Assembly: GCA_964016105.1 (NCBI GenBank)
Contig: CAXHEX010000018.1
Span: 36,609-100,608, forward strand
Direction of reading: 5' to 3'
DNA from: Ketobacter sp964016105
GTDB lineage: Bacteria; Pseudomonadota; Gammaproteobacteria; Pseudomonadales; Ketobacteraceae
DNA: 64,000 bases
Shown: piece by piece, positions 54,671-63,949 of the stretch
How the letters are laid out: each line of letters starts with the position of its first letter
How positions within the stretch are numbered: the first letter of the stretch is position 1
The notes under the pieces: generated by a model
The model's database searches: none
What the model saw: only the letters and a program-made list of their open reading frames with translations
Told to the model about the DNA's origin: nothing
Translations under genes and position numbers: made by a program

Positions 54671-56024
54671 TTGGTCTTTAGTTAAAATCGATGATCTGAA
54701 AGCTGATGAAAAAGGAGCTATAGCTATTGGCCCCTTTGGCTCTCGTATGAAAAGTGATTGCTATGTCGAATCTGGGATTCCGGTAATAAGAGGGACTAAC
54801 ATCACTGGTGGTGCAAATTTCGAGGGTGACTTTGTTTATATCACTGAAGAAAAAGCTGATACATTAGGTTCAAGCAATGTTTATCAATACGACTTGGTTT
54901 TTCCTCATCGAGGAGCAATTGGAGAGGTAGGTATAGTCCTAAAGGATGAGCGATATGTTCTTTCGTCTAGTTTAATGAAGTTGACCTGTAATAGAGAAAA
55001 AGTAAATCCTAAGTTTCTGTATTACTTTTTCAAAAGTCGAATTGGTAGACATGAGCTACTAAAAAATGCCTCGCAAGTAGGTACGCCGGGAATTGGCCAG
55101 CCACTATCATCACTAAAAAGTATTGAGTTGAAATTGCCCTCGAAAAAGGAGCAAGATGAAATCGATAAAATTTTAACTTCAATAGAAGAAAAAATTGAAC
55201 TAAACCGTGAAACAAACCAAACGTTAGAAAATATAGCTCAAGCAATTTTCAAAAGCTGGTTCGTTGATTTTGATCCTGCCCGTGCCAAAATTGCGGGTAA
55301 GGAGAATGGCCAAGACCCAGAGCTTTCCGCTATGGCAGCAATCGCGGGAAAAACGATTGAAGAATTGGCCGCTCTAAGCGATGAGCAGAGCGAAAAACTC
55401 AAACAAACTGCCGCACTTTTTCCTGATAGTCTTATCGATTCCGAACTCGGTCAAATACCAGAAGGGTGGGAAGCTAGAAATTTTGGTGATGTATCGAGTT
55501 GTTTTGACTCAAAACGAATTCCACTATCTAAAAAACAGCGGCAAGAGAAAAAGCCCGGACATATTCCATACTATGGCGCGACGTCTGTGATGGATTACGT
55601 GAATGAGTGGATATTTGATGATATTTACTTGCTATTAGGTGAAGATGGCTCGGTCGTAAAAGAAAATGGAACACCGTTTGTTCAATATATATGGGGAAAG
55701 TCATGGGTTAATAACCATGCTCATGTTTTACAAGGTAAAAACGGGGTTTCGACTGAGCAGTTGATGATATTCATTCAAAGTCAAAATATCGCTTCGTATG
55801 TCACAGGTGCAGTTCAATTAAAATTGAATCAAAAGAATATGAATAGCATTCCCTTTCTAGATGCTGGAGAGGAGTTGAACAAAAGATTCCACGAGTTGAT
55901 TACTCCGTTATATCAAATTCTCAGAGCGAAATCTGAAGAAAATAAGACTCTTGAGGAATTGAGAGAATCGTTACTACCTAAACTCCTTTCGGGAACAATA
56001 GCGGGGGTTGGTGTTGATGGCTGA
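54660..56024 (+). CDS. hsdS: Type I R-M specificity subunit HsdS
   Basis: 454 residues. Two target-recognition domains (~1-150 and ~245-410), each followed by a helical spacer (KEQDEIDKILTSIEEKIELN; LEELRESLLPKLLSGTI). The first spacer ends FKSWFVDFDPARAKIAG, a common HsdS mark. ATG 54660 lies inside hsdM with GGCGGGG upstream. The recognition sequence cannot be read. Confidence 0.95.
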   Translation: MSSDWSLVKIDDLKADEKGAIAIGPFGSRMKSDCYVESGIPVIRGTNITGGANFEGDFVYITEEKADTLGSSNVYQYDLVFPHRGAIGEVGIVLKDERYVLSSSLMKLTCNREKVNPKFLYYFFKSRIGRHELLKNASQVGTPGIGQPLSSLKSIELKLPSKKEQDEIDKILTSIEEKIELNRETNQTLENIAQAIFKSWFVDFDPARAKIAGKENGQDPELSAMAAIAGKTIEELAALSDEQSEKLKQTAALFPDSLIDSELGQIPEGWEARNFGDVSSCFDSKRIPLSKKQRQEKKPGHIPYYGATSVMDYVNEWIFDDIYLLLGEDGSVVKENGTPFVQYIWGKSWVNNHAHVLQGKNGVSTEQLMIFIQSQNIASYVTGAVQLKLNQKNMNSIPFLDAGEELNKRFHELITPLYQILRAKSEENKTLEELRESLLPKLLSGTIAGVGVDG

Positions 56025-56688
56025 TCAATTGCTGCCAAAAACCTGGGGGCTTGTGGAGCGCACGGCAGATCGTTATCGCCTAAAAACAACAGTAATAGCT
56101 ACAGAATCGGCTTTTCTTGAGAAAGAGACAGGATTAGTTATTGGCCACTGTAAGGCAATCATAGAAAGTTTGTGTAAGTCAATTTTAGACGAACGCGGCA
56201 AAGAATATGATAGTAACTCTAGTGTTGGAAAGTTAGCTAAGCAAGCCGTCACTGCATTGGAAGTTGGCAAAGGTGCAGAAAATGAAAAGAAAGCAAGGGA
56301 AGCATTCAAGAGGTTAGTAACAGGATTTGCAAACAATTTGGAGACTGCTGTGCAGGGCATTGGCGAGTTACGGAATGATTTCTGCCCTCTAGCACATGGA
56401 AAATCAAATTCTCATGTTCCTCTTGATTTACATTATGCTGAATTTCTCGCTAAACAGGCGGACTCTTTGGTTGGGTTTATTTATGAGCTTAAAGAAAGCT
56501 ATCTTCTTTTAGAGCCAGAAAATCCAATTGTCGCGGATGTGGAATTCGATGAATATCTAAATGATGAGTTTGATGCAGTCGAAATATACGAGGATACATA
56601 CCTGCCATCGGAAATTCTATTCAGCGTAAAGCCCGAGAAGTACAAGGAAGCGTTAGACGAGTACAACGAAAATAAAGAAGTGAGTTGA
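56017..56688 (+). CDS. Abortive-infection (Abi C-terminal type) protein within the hsd operon
   Basis: 223 residues. GHCKAIIESLCKSILDERGK and ELRNDFCPLAHGKS match the Abi_C domain found in abortive-infection proteins: the RN...HG pattern resembles HEPN-type RNases. An acidic C-terminus (~165-223) follows. Its ATG overlaps hsdS and its stop is 2 nt before hsdR, so it is made with the R-M enzyme. Likely a suicidal back-up (inference). Confidence 0.75.
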   Translation: MADQLLPKTWGLVERTADRYRLKTTVIATESAFLEKETGLVIGHCKAIIESLCKSILDERGKEYDSNSSVGKLAKQAVTALEVGKGAENEKKAREAFKRLVTGFANNLETAVQGIGELRNDFCPLAHGKSNSHVPLDLHYAEFLAKQADSLVGFIYELKESYLLLEPENPIVADVEFDEYLNDEFDAVEIYEDTYLPSEILFSVKPEKYKEALDEYNENKEVS

Positions 56689-56690
56689 TT

Positions 56691-59600
56691 ATGATTACAG
56701 AAGAGCTTTTGGAAACAACTTGCTTGGCTTGGTTTGAACAGATTGGGTATAAATATCTCAATGGTTACGATATAGCGCCAGATAGTGCTAGTCCTGAACG
56801 GAGCGACTATCGTCAGATCATACTGAGTGCTAGGTTGCTCGAAAGCCTTGTACGAATTAACCCACATATTCCAGTTTCAACGCTTGAGCAAGTAGCACTC
56901 CAGGTTGCTAAGCCAGAAACTCCTATATTGATTAAAAACAATAAAGCCTTCCACCAGATGTTGTTAGAAGGTGTGAAAGTTGAATACAAAGGCGATAACG
57001 GTGAAGAAAAGCATGACTATGCTCGCCTCGTTGATTTTGACAACGTGGATAACAACCAGTTTTTGGTGGTAAACCAGTTTACTCTCATCGGCAGCAAAGG
57101 TAATCGCCGACCAGATGTTATTGTATTTATTAATGGCCTACCGTTGGCAGTCTTAGAACTAAAAAATCCAGCAGATAGTAAGGCCGACATTTGGTCGGCT
57201 TACCAGCAAATCCAAACCTATAAAGAAGAAATTCCGGATCTATTTGCTTTTAATGAAGCGCTTGTTATTAGTGATGGCCTAAATGCCCGCGTTGGTTCTT
57301 TGACAGCAAATAAAGAGCGCTTCATGGCTTGGCGCACAGTCAGTAATGAACATGATAGGCCTCTATTTGAATATGCTTTAGAAACCTTGGTCAGAGGCTT
57401 TTTCAAACCAGACCTTTTTTTGGATTATATCCGCCACTTCATATTATTTGAGCAGGCTGGTGACGTTACCATCAAGAAAATTGCGGGCTATCACCAGTTT
57501 CATGCCGTGCGTGAAGCGGTAAGAGCTACTGTGATTGCCTCTCAAACTAAGGATGGAATTGCCGAACCACGGGCTAACTATGCGAATAAAGTGGTTCCCG
57601 GCTCTGGTAAGGCTGGAGTTGTGTGGCACACGCAGGGTTCTGGTAAATCTATCTCTATGGTGTGCTATGCGGGTAAATTGCTCGCTCAACCTGAAATGAA
57701 CAACCCGACAATCGTGGTAGTCACTGACCGTAACGATCTTGATGGTCAGCTCTATGACACCTTCGGCATGGCGGCTGAAACACTCAAACAAACACCAGTT
57801 CAAGCTGAAGACCGTGACGATTTGCGAGACATTCTCTCTTCTCGACAATCTGGAGGGATTATCTTCACAACTGTTCAGAAGTTCGCTTTGTTGGGGGATG
57901 AAACGTCTCATCCAGTTTTAAGCGAGCGTAAGAATATCGTTGTGGTGAGTGATGAAGCCCACCGAAGTCAGTATGGAGATAAAGCCAAATTTAATGCCAA
58001 AACGGGTAAGTACACGTTTGGCTACTCAAAACATATGAGAGATGCGTTGCCCGCAGCCTCTTTTATTGGCTTTACGGGAACACCGATAGACTCTGCTGAT
58101 AAAGATACCAGAGCCGTTTTTGGTGATTACGTCTCTATTTATGATATTCAGGATGCCGTTGATGATGGCGCTACGGTGCCTATTTATTACGAATCCAGAT
58201 TGGCAAAGTTGAATATCAACGAAGCAGAAATGGAAGCCCTCAATGATGAAGTCGATGAAGTCATTGAAGATGAGGAAGACGTTGCAGCAAGGGAAAGTAC
58301 AAAATCTAAATGGGCTGCCTTAGAGAAATTAGTTGGTAGCGAACCTCGTATTGCCTTAGTCGGAAATGACCTGGTTGAGCATTTCGAAAATCGTATTGCA
58401 ACCATGCCCGGTAAGGCTATGGCAGTTTGCATGAGTAGAGAAATCTGTGTTGATTTATACGATGCGATAGTAGCCATTAGACCAGAATGGCATGACCCAG
58501 ATCCAATGAAGGGCGCTATTAAGATCGTGATGACAGGGGCAGCTTCAGATAAAGAAAAGCTGCAACCGCATATCTACAATAAAGAAACTAAAAAGCTGTT
58601 TGAAAAACGCTTTAAGGATGTAAACGATCCTCTGCAAATCGTGATAGTGCGAGATATGTGGCTAACGGGTTTTGATGCGCCTAATTGTCATACTATGTAT
58701 ATCGACAAGCCGATGAAAGGCCACAACCTTATGCAGGCGATTGCGCGTGTTAATCGAGTATTTAAAGACAAGCCCGGTGGGCTGGTTGTCGATTACATTG
58801 GTATCGCAAACGAATTAAAGCAGGCACTAAAAACCTACACTGGTTCAAACGGAAAAGGTAAGCCAACACACGATACCCATGAAGCCTACGCTATCTTGCT
58901 TGAAAAAATGGATGTTGTTAGAAGCATGTTCCATGGCTTCGACTACAGCGGTTATGAAGACAATGCATTGCAGCTTTTGCCCGGTGCAATGAACCATATT
59001 CTGGGGCTAAAGGGCAAAAACGACGAATTAGATGGGAAAAAGCGCTTCCTAGATGTGATGGCTGCAATCAGCAAGGCTTACACACTTTGCGGAACCATGG
59101 ACGAGGTAGAACCGTACAAGAAGGAAATTGCATTCCTTGGTGCTGTTAAGAATGCCATTAGCAAGTTCACCACTATTGATAAGCGCCGCTCTGACGAAGA
59201 GAAAAACTCAGCTCTGAAGCAGATAATTGATAATGCTGTTATTGCCGATGGTGTTGATGACATCTTTAATTTAGTCGGACTGGATAAACCAAATATTGGC
59301 CTGCTGTCTCCAGAATTTATGGAAGACGTAGCCAATATGAAGGAGAAAAATCTAGCTGTGGATTTATTGGAGCGCCTATTGCGTGACGAAGTAAAAGCTC
59401 GGATGAAAACAGATGTGGTTTCTGAAAAGAAATATTCCGAGCGAATACAGGAGACATTGCGCAAGTATCACAACAGAGCCATTGAAACCGCTCAGGTAAT
59501 CGAAGAGCTAATAAAGATGGCCAAAGAAATGGCCGAAGATGAAGAGCTTGCCGCAAATTCTGGTTTAAATAGCGATGAGATTGCTTTTTACAGAGCACTC

Positions 59601-59855
59601 ATTCAAAACGAATCTGCTGTTAGAGAGCTTGGCGATAATAATCTTCGTGAACTGGCAAAACACGTAACCAACCAATTGAGAAAAAGTACGACCGTTGACT
59701 GGCAGGTGCGGGATAGCGTTAGAGCTAAACTTCGCAACTTAGTGCGTCGAGCACTTAGAAAGTGGAAGTACCCGCCGGACAAAGCTGACGAAGCGATTGA
59801 GTTGTGTTTAAAGCAGGCGGAAGCATTGAGTGAGCATTGGAGTGCTGGTGTATAA
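56691..59855 (+). CDS. hsdR: Type I R-M restriction subunit HsdR
   Basis: 1054 residues. N-terminal PD-(D/E)XK nuclease (Asp142 in RPDVIVFI, Glu156 and Lys158 in VLELKNP), Walker A TQGSGKS (Lys319), DEAH box (Asp421), motor motifs (FIGFTGTPID; QAIARVNRVFKDKPGG), then a helical C-terminus. Complete and apparently active. Translocates DNA and cuts unmethylated invaders. Confidence 0.97.
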   Translation: MITEELLETTCLAWFEQIGYKYLNGYDIAPDSASPERSDYRQIILSARLLESLVRINPHIPVSTLEQVALQVAKPETPILIKNNKAFHQMLLEGVKVEYKGDNGEEKHDYARLVDFDNVDNNQFLVVNQFTLIGSKGNRRPDVIVFINGLPLAVLELKNPADSKADIWSAYQQIQTYKEEIPDLFAFNEALVISDGLNARVGSLTANKERFMAWRTVSNEHDRPLFEYALETLVRGFFKPDLFLDYIRHFILFEQAGDVTIKKIAGYHQFHAVREAVRATVIASQTKDGIAEPRANYANKVVPGSGKAGVVWHTQGSGKSISMVCYAGKLLAQPEMNNPTIVVVTDRNDLDGQLYDTFGMAAETLKQTPVQAEDRDDLRDILSSRQSGGIIFTTVQKFALLGDETSHPVLSERKNIVVVSDEAHRSQYGDKAKFNAKTGKYTFGYSKHMRDALPAASFIGFTGTPIDSADKDTRAVFGDYVSIYDIQDAVDDGATVPIYYESRLAKLNINEAEMEALNDEVDEVIEDEEDVAARESTKSKWAALEKLVGSEPRIALVGNDLVEHFENRIATMPGKAMAVCMSREICVDLYDAIVAIRPEWHDPDPMKGAIKIVMTGAASDKEKLQPHIYNKETKKLFEKRFKDVNDPLQIVIVRDMWLTGFDAPNCHTMYIDKPMKGHNLMQAIARVNRVFKDKPGGLVVDYIGIANELKQALKTYTGSNGKGKPTHDTHEAYAILLEKMDVVRSMFHGFDYSGYEDNALQLLPGAMNHILGLKGKNDELDGKKRFLDVMAAISKAYTLCGTMDEVEPYKKEIAFLGAVKNAISKFTTIDKRRSDEEKNSALKQIIDNAVIADGVDDIFNLVGLDKPNIGLLSPEFMEDVANMKEKNLAVDLLERLLRDEVKARMKTDVVSEKKYSERIQETLRKYHNRAIETAQVIEELIKMAKEMAEDEELAANSGLNSDEIAFYRALIQNESAVRELGDNNLRELAKHVTNQLRKSTTVDWQVRDSVRAKLRNLVRRALRKWKYPPDKADEAIELCLKQAEALSEHWSAGV

Positions 59856-59955
59856 AAGGTTTTACTCGATAGTTAAAGTGTGAATGTTTCATTAACGGTC
59901 GGGTAACGTGTATCTGAAAAGGGCGCATTCACATGATTAATATAAAGGACAAACA

Positions 59956-62163
59956 ATGGTAGATACGTTAAGCCTCAATCTTGAGAACTGCTATGGAATT
60001 GGCAAGCTTGAAGCCGACCTTACGTTTAAGCATAAAGGATATGCGATATATGCCCCAAACGGCGTTATGAAAACATCGTTTGCTAAGACAATGATGGATT
60101 TATCCAAGGGCAAAGAGCCTAGCGATTTGGCTTTCCCTGAACGAAATAGCATTTTTGAAGTAACCCTTAATGGAGTGCCTCTCAAAAAAGAAGAAATATT
60201 TGTCGTAGAGTCATATGATGAAAACTACTCATCTAGCCAAGTTTCAACACTCTTAGCCAATGCAGAATTACGGGAAAGATATGAGGGTATTCATAAAGAA
60301 ATTGGAGCTGCTAAAAAAGATTTGGACAAGAAACTACGCTCAATATCTGGCTACGGAGAAAAGTCGAGAGAGAATATTGAAGAAATTATTGAGGGTATTT
60401 TTAGTGATTCATATTATGAAGCCTTATGCCATTTAGAGGAAGAGTTAACTGGTGTCGAAGATGCTGCTTTTGGGGATGCAAATTATAAGATAATTTATGA
60501 CCCTAAAGTTGTTAAGCTTCTAATTGATGGGGAGGTTGGAGAATCCGTTGAGGAGTTTGCTCGAAAATATGACGAAATTACTGATAGCTCTCCTATTCTG
60601 AGGAAAGAGTTTCAATATCATAATGTGAATCAGGTTCAGAAGCAGCTAGATGCCAATAATTTTTTTAATGCAGGCCATAGCATTAATTTGATTGATAAAG
60701 CAAGTGACGAAAAAACTGAATATACTACGAGTGAGTCATTTTTAGAAAAGATCGAAGCGGAAAAGAAGCGTGTACTCAACGATGAAGTATTAAGAGAAAA
60801 ATTTGATAAATTTAACTCTAAACTTAAGAACAAAGAGCTTGAAGCATTTCGTGATTATATAACTGATAATCAACACTTACTTGCAGAGCTTCGTGACTTG
60901 GACGCATTTAAGCGTAAGCTCTGGCTGCAATATATCCATAGAGCGAGAGAAGAATACAGCCTACTCATAGAAAAATATAAATCGGGGCAAGAAGAGCTTG
61001 CCGCCATAGTTTCGGAAGCAAAGAGCAATCCTGATGACTGGGACGTTGTAATTAAAGAGTTTAATCGTCGCTTTATACATCTTCCATTCCAATTGTCTGT
61101 AGGAAATAAATCGGACGTAATTCTGAAAGGAACAGCTCCGTCAGTGGTATTTAATTTTCTTGATGGTGAGGATAAACGAACTTACACCGAAACACAGAAA
61201 AACGATCTTTTGCGTGTGCTCAGTACAGGTGAGGCGCGAGCACTATACCTCCTTAATATTATGTTCGAGGTTCATACAAAATGGAAGCTTCGTAAAAACA
61301 CGCTATTTGTCTTTGATGATGTGGCTGACTCATTTGATTACAAGAATAAGTTTGCCATTATCGATTATCTCGAGGATTTAGTGAAAGTTGAAGATATAGA
61401 CTTCTTATCGATCATTCTCACACATAATTTTGATTTCCTGAGGACTATTGAAAGTAGAAAAATATGTCCTGCTCATCAATGTCGAATGGCATTTAAACGT
61501 GATGGAAAAATCACGTTAAGTGAATTTAAGCAATCGGATATACAAAATCCGTTTCATAAGTGGCAAAGTAGGCTATCTGAAGAAGTTATACAGGTCGCGT
61601 ACATCCCGTTTTTGCGGAATGTCATCGAGTATACACAAGGCAATAAAAATCCTGATGGAAGCGATAATTCGGATTATCTGAAGCTTACTCATATGCTCCA
61701 CTATAAAGATGATACTGAACAGCTTAAGATCGACGAATACAAGCAGGTATTCGAACGTACTTTCCCGAACCTTACGTTTCCAGCGGTTAATCTAAGCCAA
61801 GGTATTCTTGATCATATATTCAATGTGGCTGATCAGTGTTTAGATGCAGAGGATGGAATAAATCTTGAGCATAAAATTGTGCTTTCGATGGCAGTTCGCA
61901 TCTGGACAGAAAAATACATCATCGAAAAAATTCGGAGTAGTGACTCAAGCTTTGATTCTTCACGTAAGCAAACGGGACAGTTAGTCCAAGAATTTAAAGA
62001 TAGATTTAACAATCAAACTGAAGAAATTTCTCTTATGAAGAGGATCAATCTGATAACGCCTTCAAATATTCATATTAACTCTTTTATGTATGAGCCTATA
62101 TTAGATATGGGTTTTGGGGAATTGAGAACTTTGTATCAGGATGTTAAATCTAAGCTCGTTTGA
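59956..62163 (+). CDS. PrrC/RloC-like anticodon-nuclease candidate (ABC/SMC-type ATPase)
   Basis: 735 residues. P-loop YAPNGVMKTS (residues 32-41) has Met38 where Gly is standard. A long charged helical middle follows; then ABC signature LSTGE (422-426), Walker B VFDDVADS (Asp454, Asp455) and switch His490 in LTHNFDF. The C-terminal FLRNVIEY (Arg554, Glu558) followed by THMLHYK (His579 or His582) resembles the R-x3-E...H triad of PrrC (LRNLYE...FTSH). PrrC and RloC are tRNA-cutting enzymes held silent by type I R-M. AAAGGAC precedes ATG; 100 bp after hsdR. Confidence 0.75.
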   Translation: MVDTLSLNLENCYGIGKLEADLTFKHKGYAIYAPNGVMKTSFAKTMMDLSKGKEPSDLAFPERNSIFEVTLNGVPLKKEEIFVVESYDENYSSSQVSTLLANAELRERYEGIHKEIGAAKKDLDKKLRSISGYGEKSRENIEEIIEGIFSDSYYEALCHLEEELTGVEDAAFGDANYKIIYDPKVVKLLIDGEVGESVEEFARKYDEITDSSPILRKEFQYHNVNQVQKQLDANNFFNAGHSINLIDKASDEKTEYTTSESFLEKIEAEKKRVLNDEVLREKFDKFNSKLKNKELEAFRDYITDNQHLLAELRDLDAFKRKLWLQYIHRAREEYSLLIEKYKSGQEELAAIVSEAKSNPDDWDVVIKEFNRRFIHLPFQLSVGNKSDVILKGTAPSVVFNFLDGEDKRTYTETQKNDLLRVLSTGEARALYLLNIMFEVHTKWKLRKNTLFVFDDVADSFDYKNKFAIIDYLEDLVKVEDIDFLSIILTHNFDFLRTIESRKICPAHQCRMAFKRDGKITLSEFKQSDIQNPFHKWQSRLSEEVIQVAYIPFLRNVIEYTQGNKNPDGSDNSDYLKLTHMLHYKDDTEQLKIDEYKQVFERTFPNLTFPAVNLSQGILDHIFNVADQCLDAEDGINLEHKIVLSMAVRIWTEKYIIEKIRSSDSSFDSSRKQTGQLVQEFKDRFNNQTEEISLMKRINLITPSNIHINSFMYEPILDMGFGELRTLYQDVKSKLV

Positions 62164-62193
62164 TTTTCTAATGTTCGCTAATTGCTTGAAGCA

Positions 62194-62373
62194 TCAAGGG
62201 CATGGAGCCCTTGATGCAAGTTCGTTCTCGATATTTTCAAGTGAAGCCAAAGCATTTACACGCTCCAGTGTTTGCGGCTTATTTTTCGCCAGCTCGTTAA
62301 AAACCTTTCTATGCAGCCCATAAAGCTCGTTCGTGTTTTTGGCTACCAGTTCAAATCTTGTAATCAATCTCAT
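62194..62373 (-). CDS. Small conserved-type island protein
   Basis: 59 residues: MRLITRFELVAKNTNELYGL, then RKVFNELAK and ALASLENIENELASRAP. It has an excellent ribosome site (AGGAGGT) and resembles small proteins common in proteobacterial mobile elements next to ardA. A hairpin (62191-62216, GCATCAAGGG/CCCTTGATGC) overlaps its stop and may terminate it. Function unknown. Confidence 0.7.
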   Translation of the reverse strand: MRLITRFELVAKNTNELYGLHRKVFNELAKNKPQTLERVNALASLENIENELASRAPCP

Positions 62374-62392
62374 TGTTACCTCCTGTTTTTGG

Positions 62393-62413
62393 AGGCCGTG
62401 ACTGTCACGGCCT
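62393..62413. repeat. Perfect palindromic hairpin upstream of the small gene
   Basis: AGGCCGTGAC-T-GTCACGGCCT, 10-bp arms around one base. It may be an operator or a terminator for a plus-strand transcript (TTTG follows). The rest of the 62414-62911 spacer shows only weak imperfect repeats, the clearest being GAACAC/GTGTTC at 62657-62673. Confidence 0.5.
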
Positions 62414-62911
62414 TTGTATGGCCGCGTGTTTGTGCAAAGTGACTGATCTGCACCTTAGGTCGCAATAATGTGAAGAAGCTTTACGCTTGCTGATCCGTTG
62501 TCACTTTCGCTAGTGGTAATGCTAAAAGGCAGTGCTGGTTAAGGGCTCAATCAGGTGGTGCTGATTGATTAAAAATTGCTGGTAGTGCTAAAGCACGACC
62601 GCTTTGAAAGGCGTTGAAAGATTTCGCTGCGCTAGTCTGAAAGTTCAATAAGGTGTGAACACTGATCGTGTTCGCCTGATTCAATAATTACGTGCCCCTT
62701 TTGGGTAAACGTCAAAATATCACACAACTTGTCTCCATCAAGACATCCCCCATCCTTCCGCGCCCGAAAAGACTGGGCTTGTGCAGGGCGGGCGGTTCCC
62801 CCTGTCTGGATTGCGCCAAAACATGTGATCTTACGCTCGCTTCTCTCGCTCCTTTGTCTGGGGTTTTCAACCCCAAAAGGGGATGTTTTTTTAAGATTAA
62901 GGAGAAAAGCA

Positions 62912-63424
62912 ATGAGTGAAGAAATCAGAATTTATGTGGCATGTTTGGCAGCGTATAACAGCGGCTATTTGCACGGTGTTTGGATTGATGCAACGGCAGA
63001 CATTGACGACATTCAAGACCAAATAAACAGCATGTTGGAATCCAGCCCCGTAGAGGATGCAGAAGAATACGCCATTCACGACTTTGAAGGTTACGGCAGT
63101 TATCGCCTGTCAGAGTATGAAGGCATAGAAAGCGCCCACGAAGTAGCCTGTTTTATCGAAGAGCATGGCGAGATAGCTGCCGAGCTGATTAGCCATTTTT
63201 CAACGCTCGAAGAAGCACAAAAAGCCATGGAGGAAGATTATCAAGGGGAGTATGCAAGCCTCTCGGACTACGCGCAGGAAATCACGGAAGAAACAAGCGA
63301 AGTACCCAGCCATTTAGAATTTTATATCGACTATGACCGCATGGGGCGCGACATGGAAATGAGCGGCGATATTTTCACAATCGAGACGGGTTATCAGGAA
63401 GTGCATGTTTTCTGGAACAGATAG
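62912..63424 (+). CDS. ardA: Antirestriction protein ArdA
   Basis: 170 residues, highly acidic, with the ArdA pattern IYVACLAAYNSGYLHGVWID at the start and DYDRMGRDMEMSGDI near the end. ArdA mimics bent B-DNA and blocks type I R-M enzymes. AAGGAGAAAAG precedes ATG 62912. It helps the island enter hosts that carry type I systems, and may also restrain the island's own HsdMSR. Confidence 0.93.
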   Translation: MSEEIRIYVACLAAYNSGYLHGVWIDATADIDDIQDQINSMLESSPVEDAEEYAIHDFEGYGSYRLSEYEGIESAHEVACFIEEHGEIAAELISHFSTLEEAQKAMEEDYQGEYASLSDYAQEITEETSEVPSHLEFYIDYDRMGRDMEMSGDIFTIETGYQEVHVFWNR

Positions 63425-63433
63425 GGGGTAGCC

Positions 63434-63748
63434 ATGGAAGGCAAAGAAATACTTGTTTTGGAGTGGCGGAACTATGATATTCAGATTGCTTTTACAAAAA
63501 GCTATTCGAGGGCATTTGAGGAGGTTTACGGCTATCCGATGTCTCATGTTGAGATTAGAACGGTTGAGCCAGATTTAGCGCCATTGCCCGTTAGTGATAC
63601 AGGTTATCGCTCTATTTTTATAACCTTGCCAGAAATCGAAAATCTGGGCGGTGTTAAGACCATGATTAAAGATTATCTTGATGAGGCCGCGCGCAAGAAA
63701 TCATGGAAAGAACAGGAAGAAAAAGCGCGGCAATATGATCTGTTTTAG
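63434..63748 (+). CDS. Small hypothetical protein downstream of ardA
   Basis: 104 residues, mixed alpha/beta, starting MEGKEILVLEWRNYDIQIAF, with SHVEIRTVEPDLAPLPVSDTG in the middle and a charged C-terminal helix. 9 bp after ardA with AGGGGGTAG upstream, so co-transcribed. No family recognised. Confidence 0.7.
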   Translation: MEGKEILVLEWRNYDIQIAFTKSYSRAFEEVYGYPMSHVEIRTVEPDLAPLPVSDTGYRSIFITLPEIENLGGVKTMIKDYLDEAARKKSWKEQEEKARQYDLF

Positions 63749-63757
63749 CTGGCTTCT

Positions 63758-63949
63758 TTAAATAAGCGCCTCATCCAGTGGTAAAAAATCGGGATGAGGC
63801 CAATTATAATTTTCACCTGAGCTAATGGCGCGCTTATAGCGCTGAGCTATTTCACTAGAGCAGCATTCCATCGCATAGCAATATGCAGAAACGGCGCTGT
63901 AAAATTCTGAGGTTTGTGGCTCGTGGTTGTGCTGGTTGCTTAAAGTGTA
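63758..63949 (-). pseudogene. Small ORF without a usable start (possible remnant)
   Basis: An open minus-strand frame reads SEFYSAVSAYCYAMECC ... WPHPDFLPLDEALI and stops at 63758. It looks like a real small island protein, but an in-frame stop lies at 63952-63950 and no ATG, GTG or TTG occurs before the internal Met. The 5' end may be decayed or frameshifted. No other gene is visible in 63749-64000. Confidence 0.4.
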
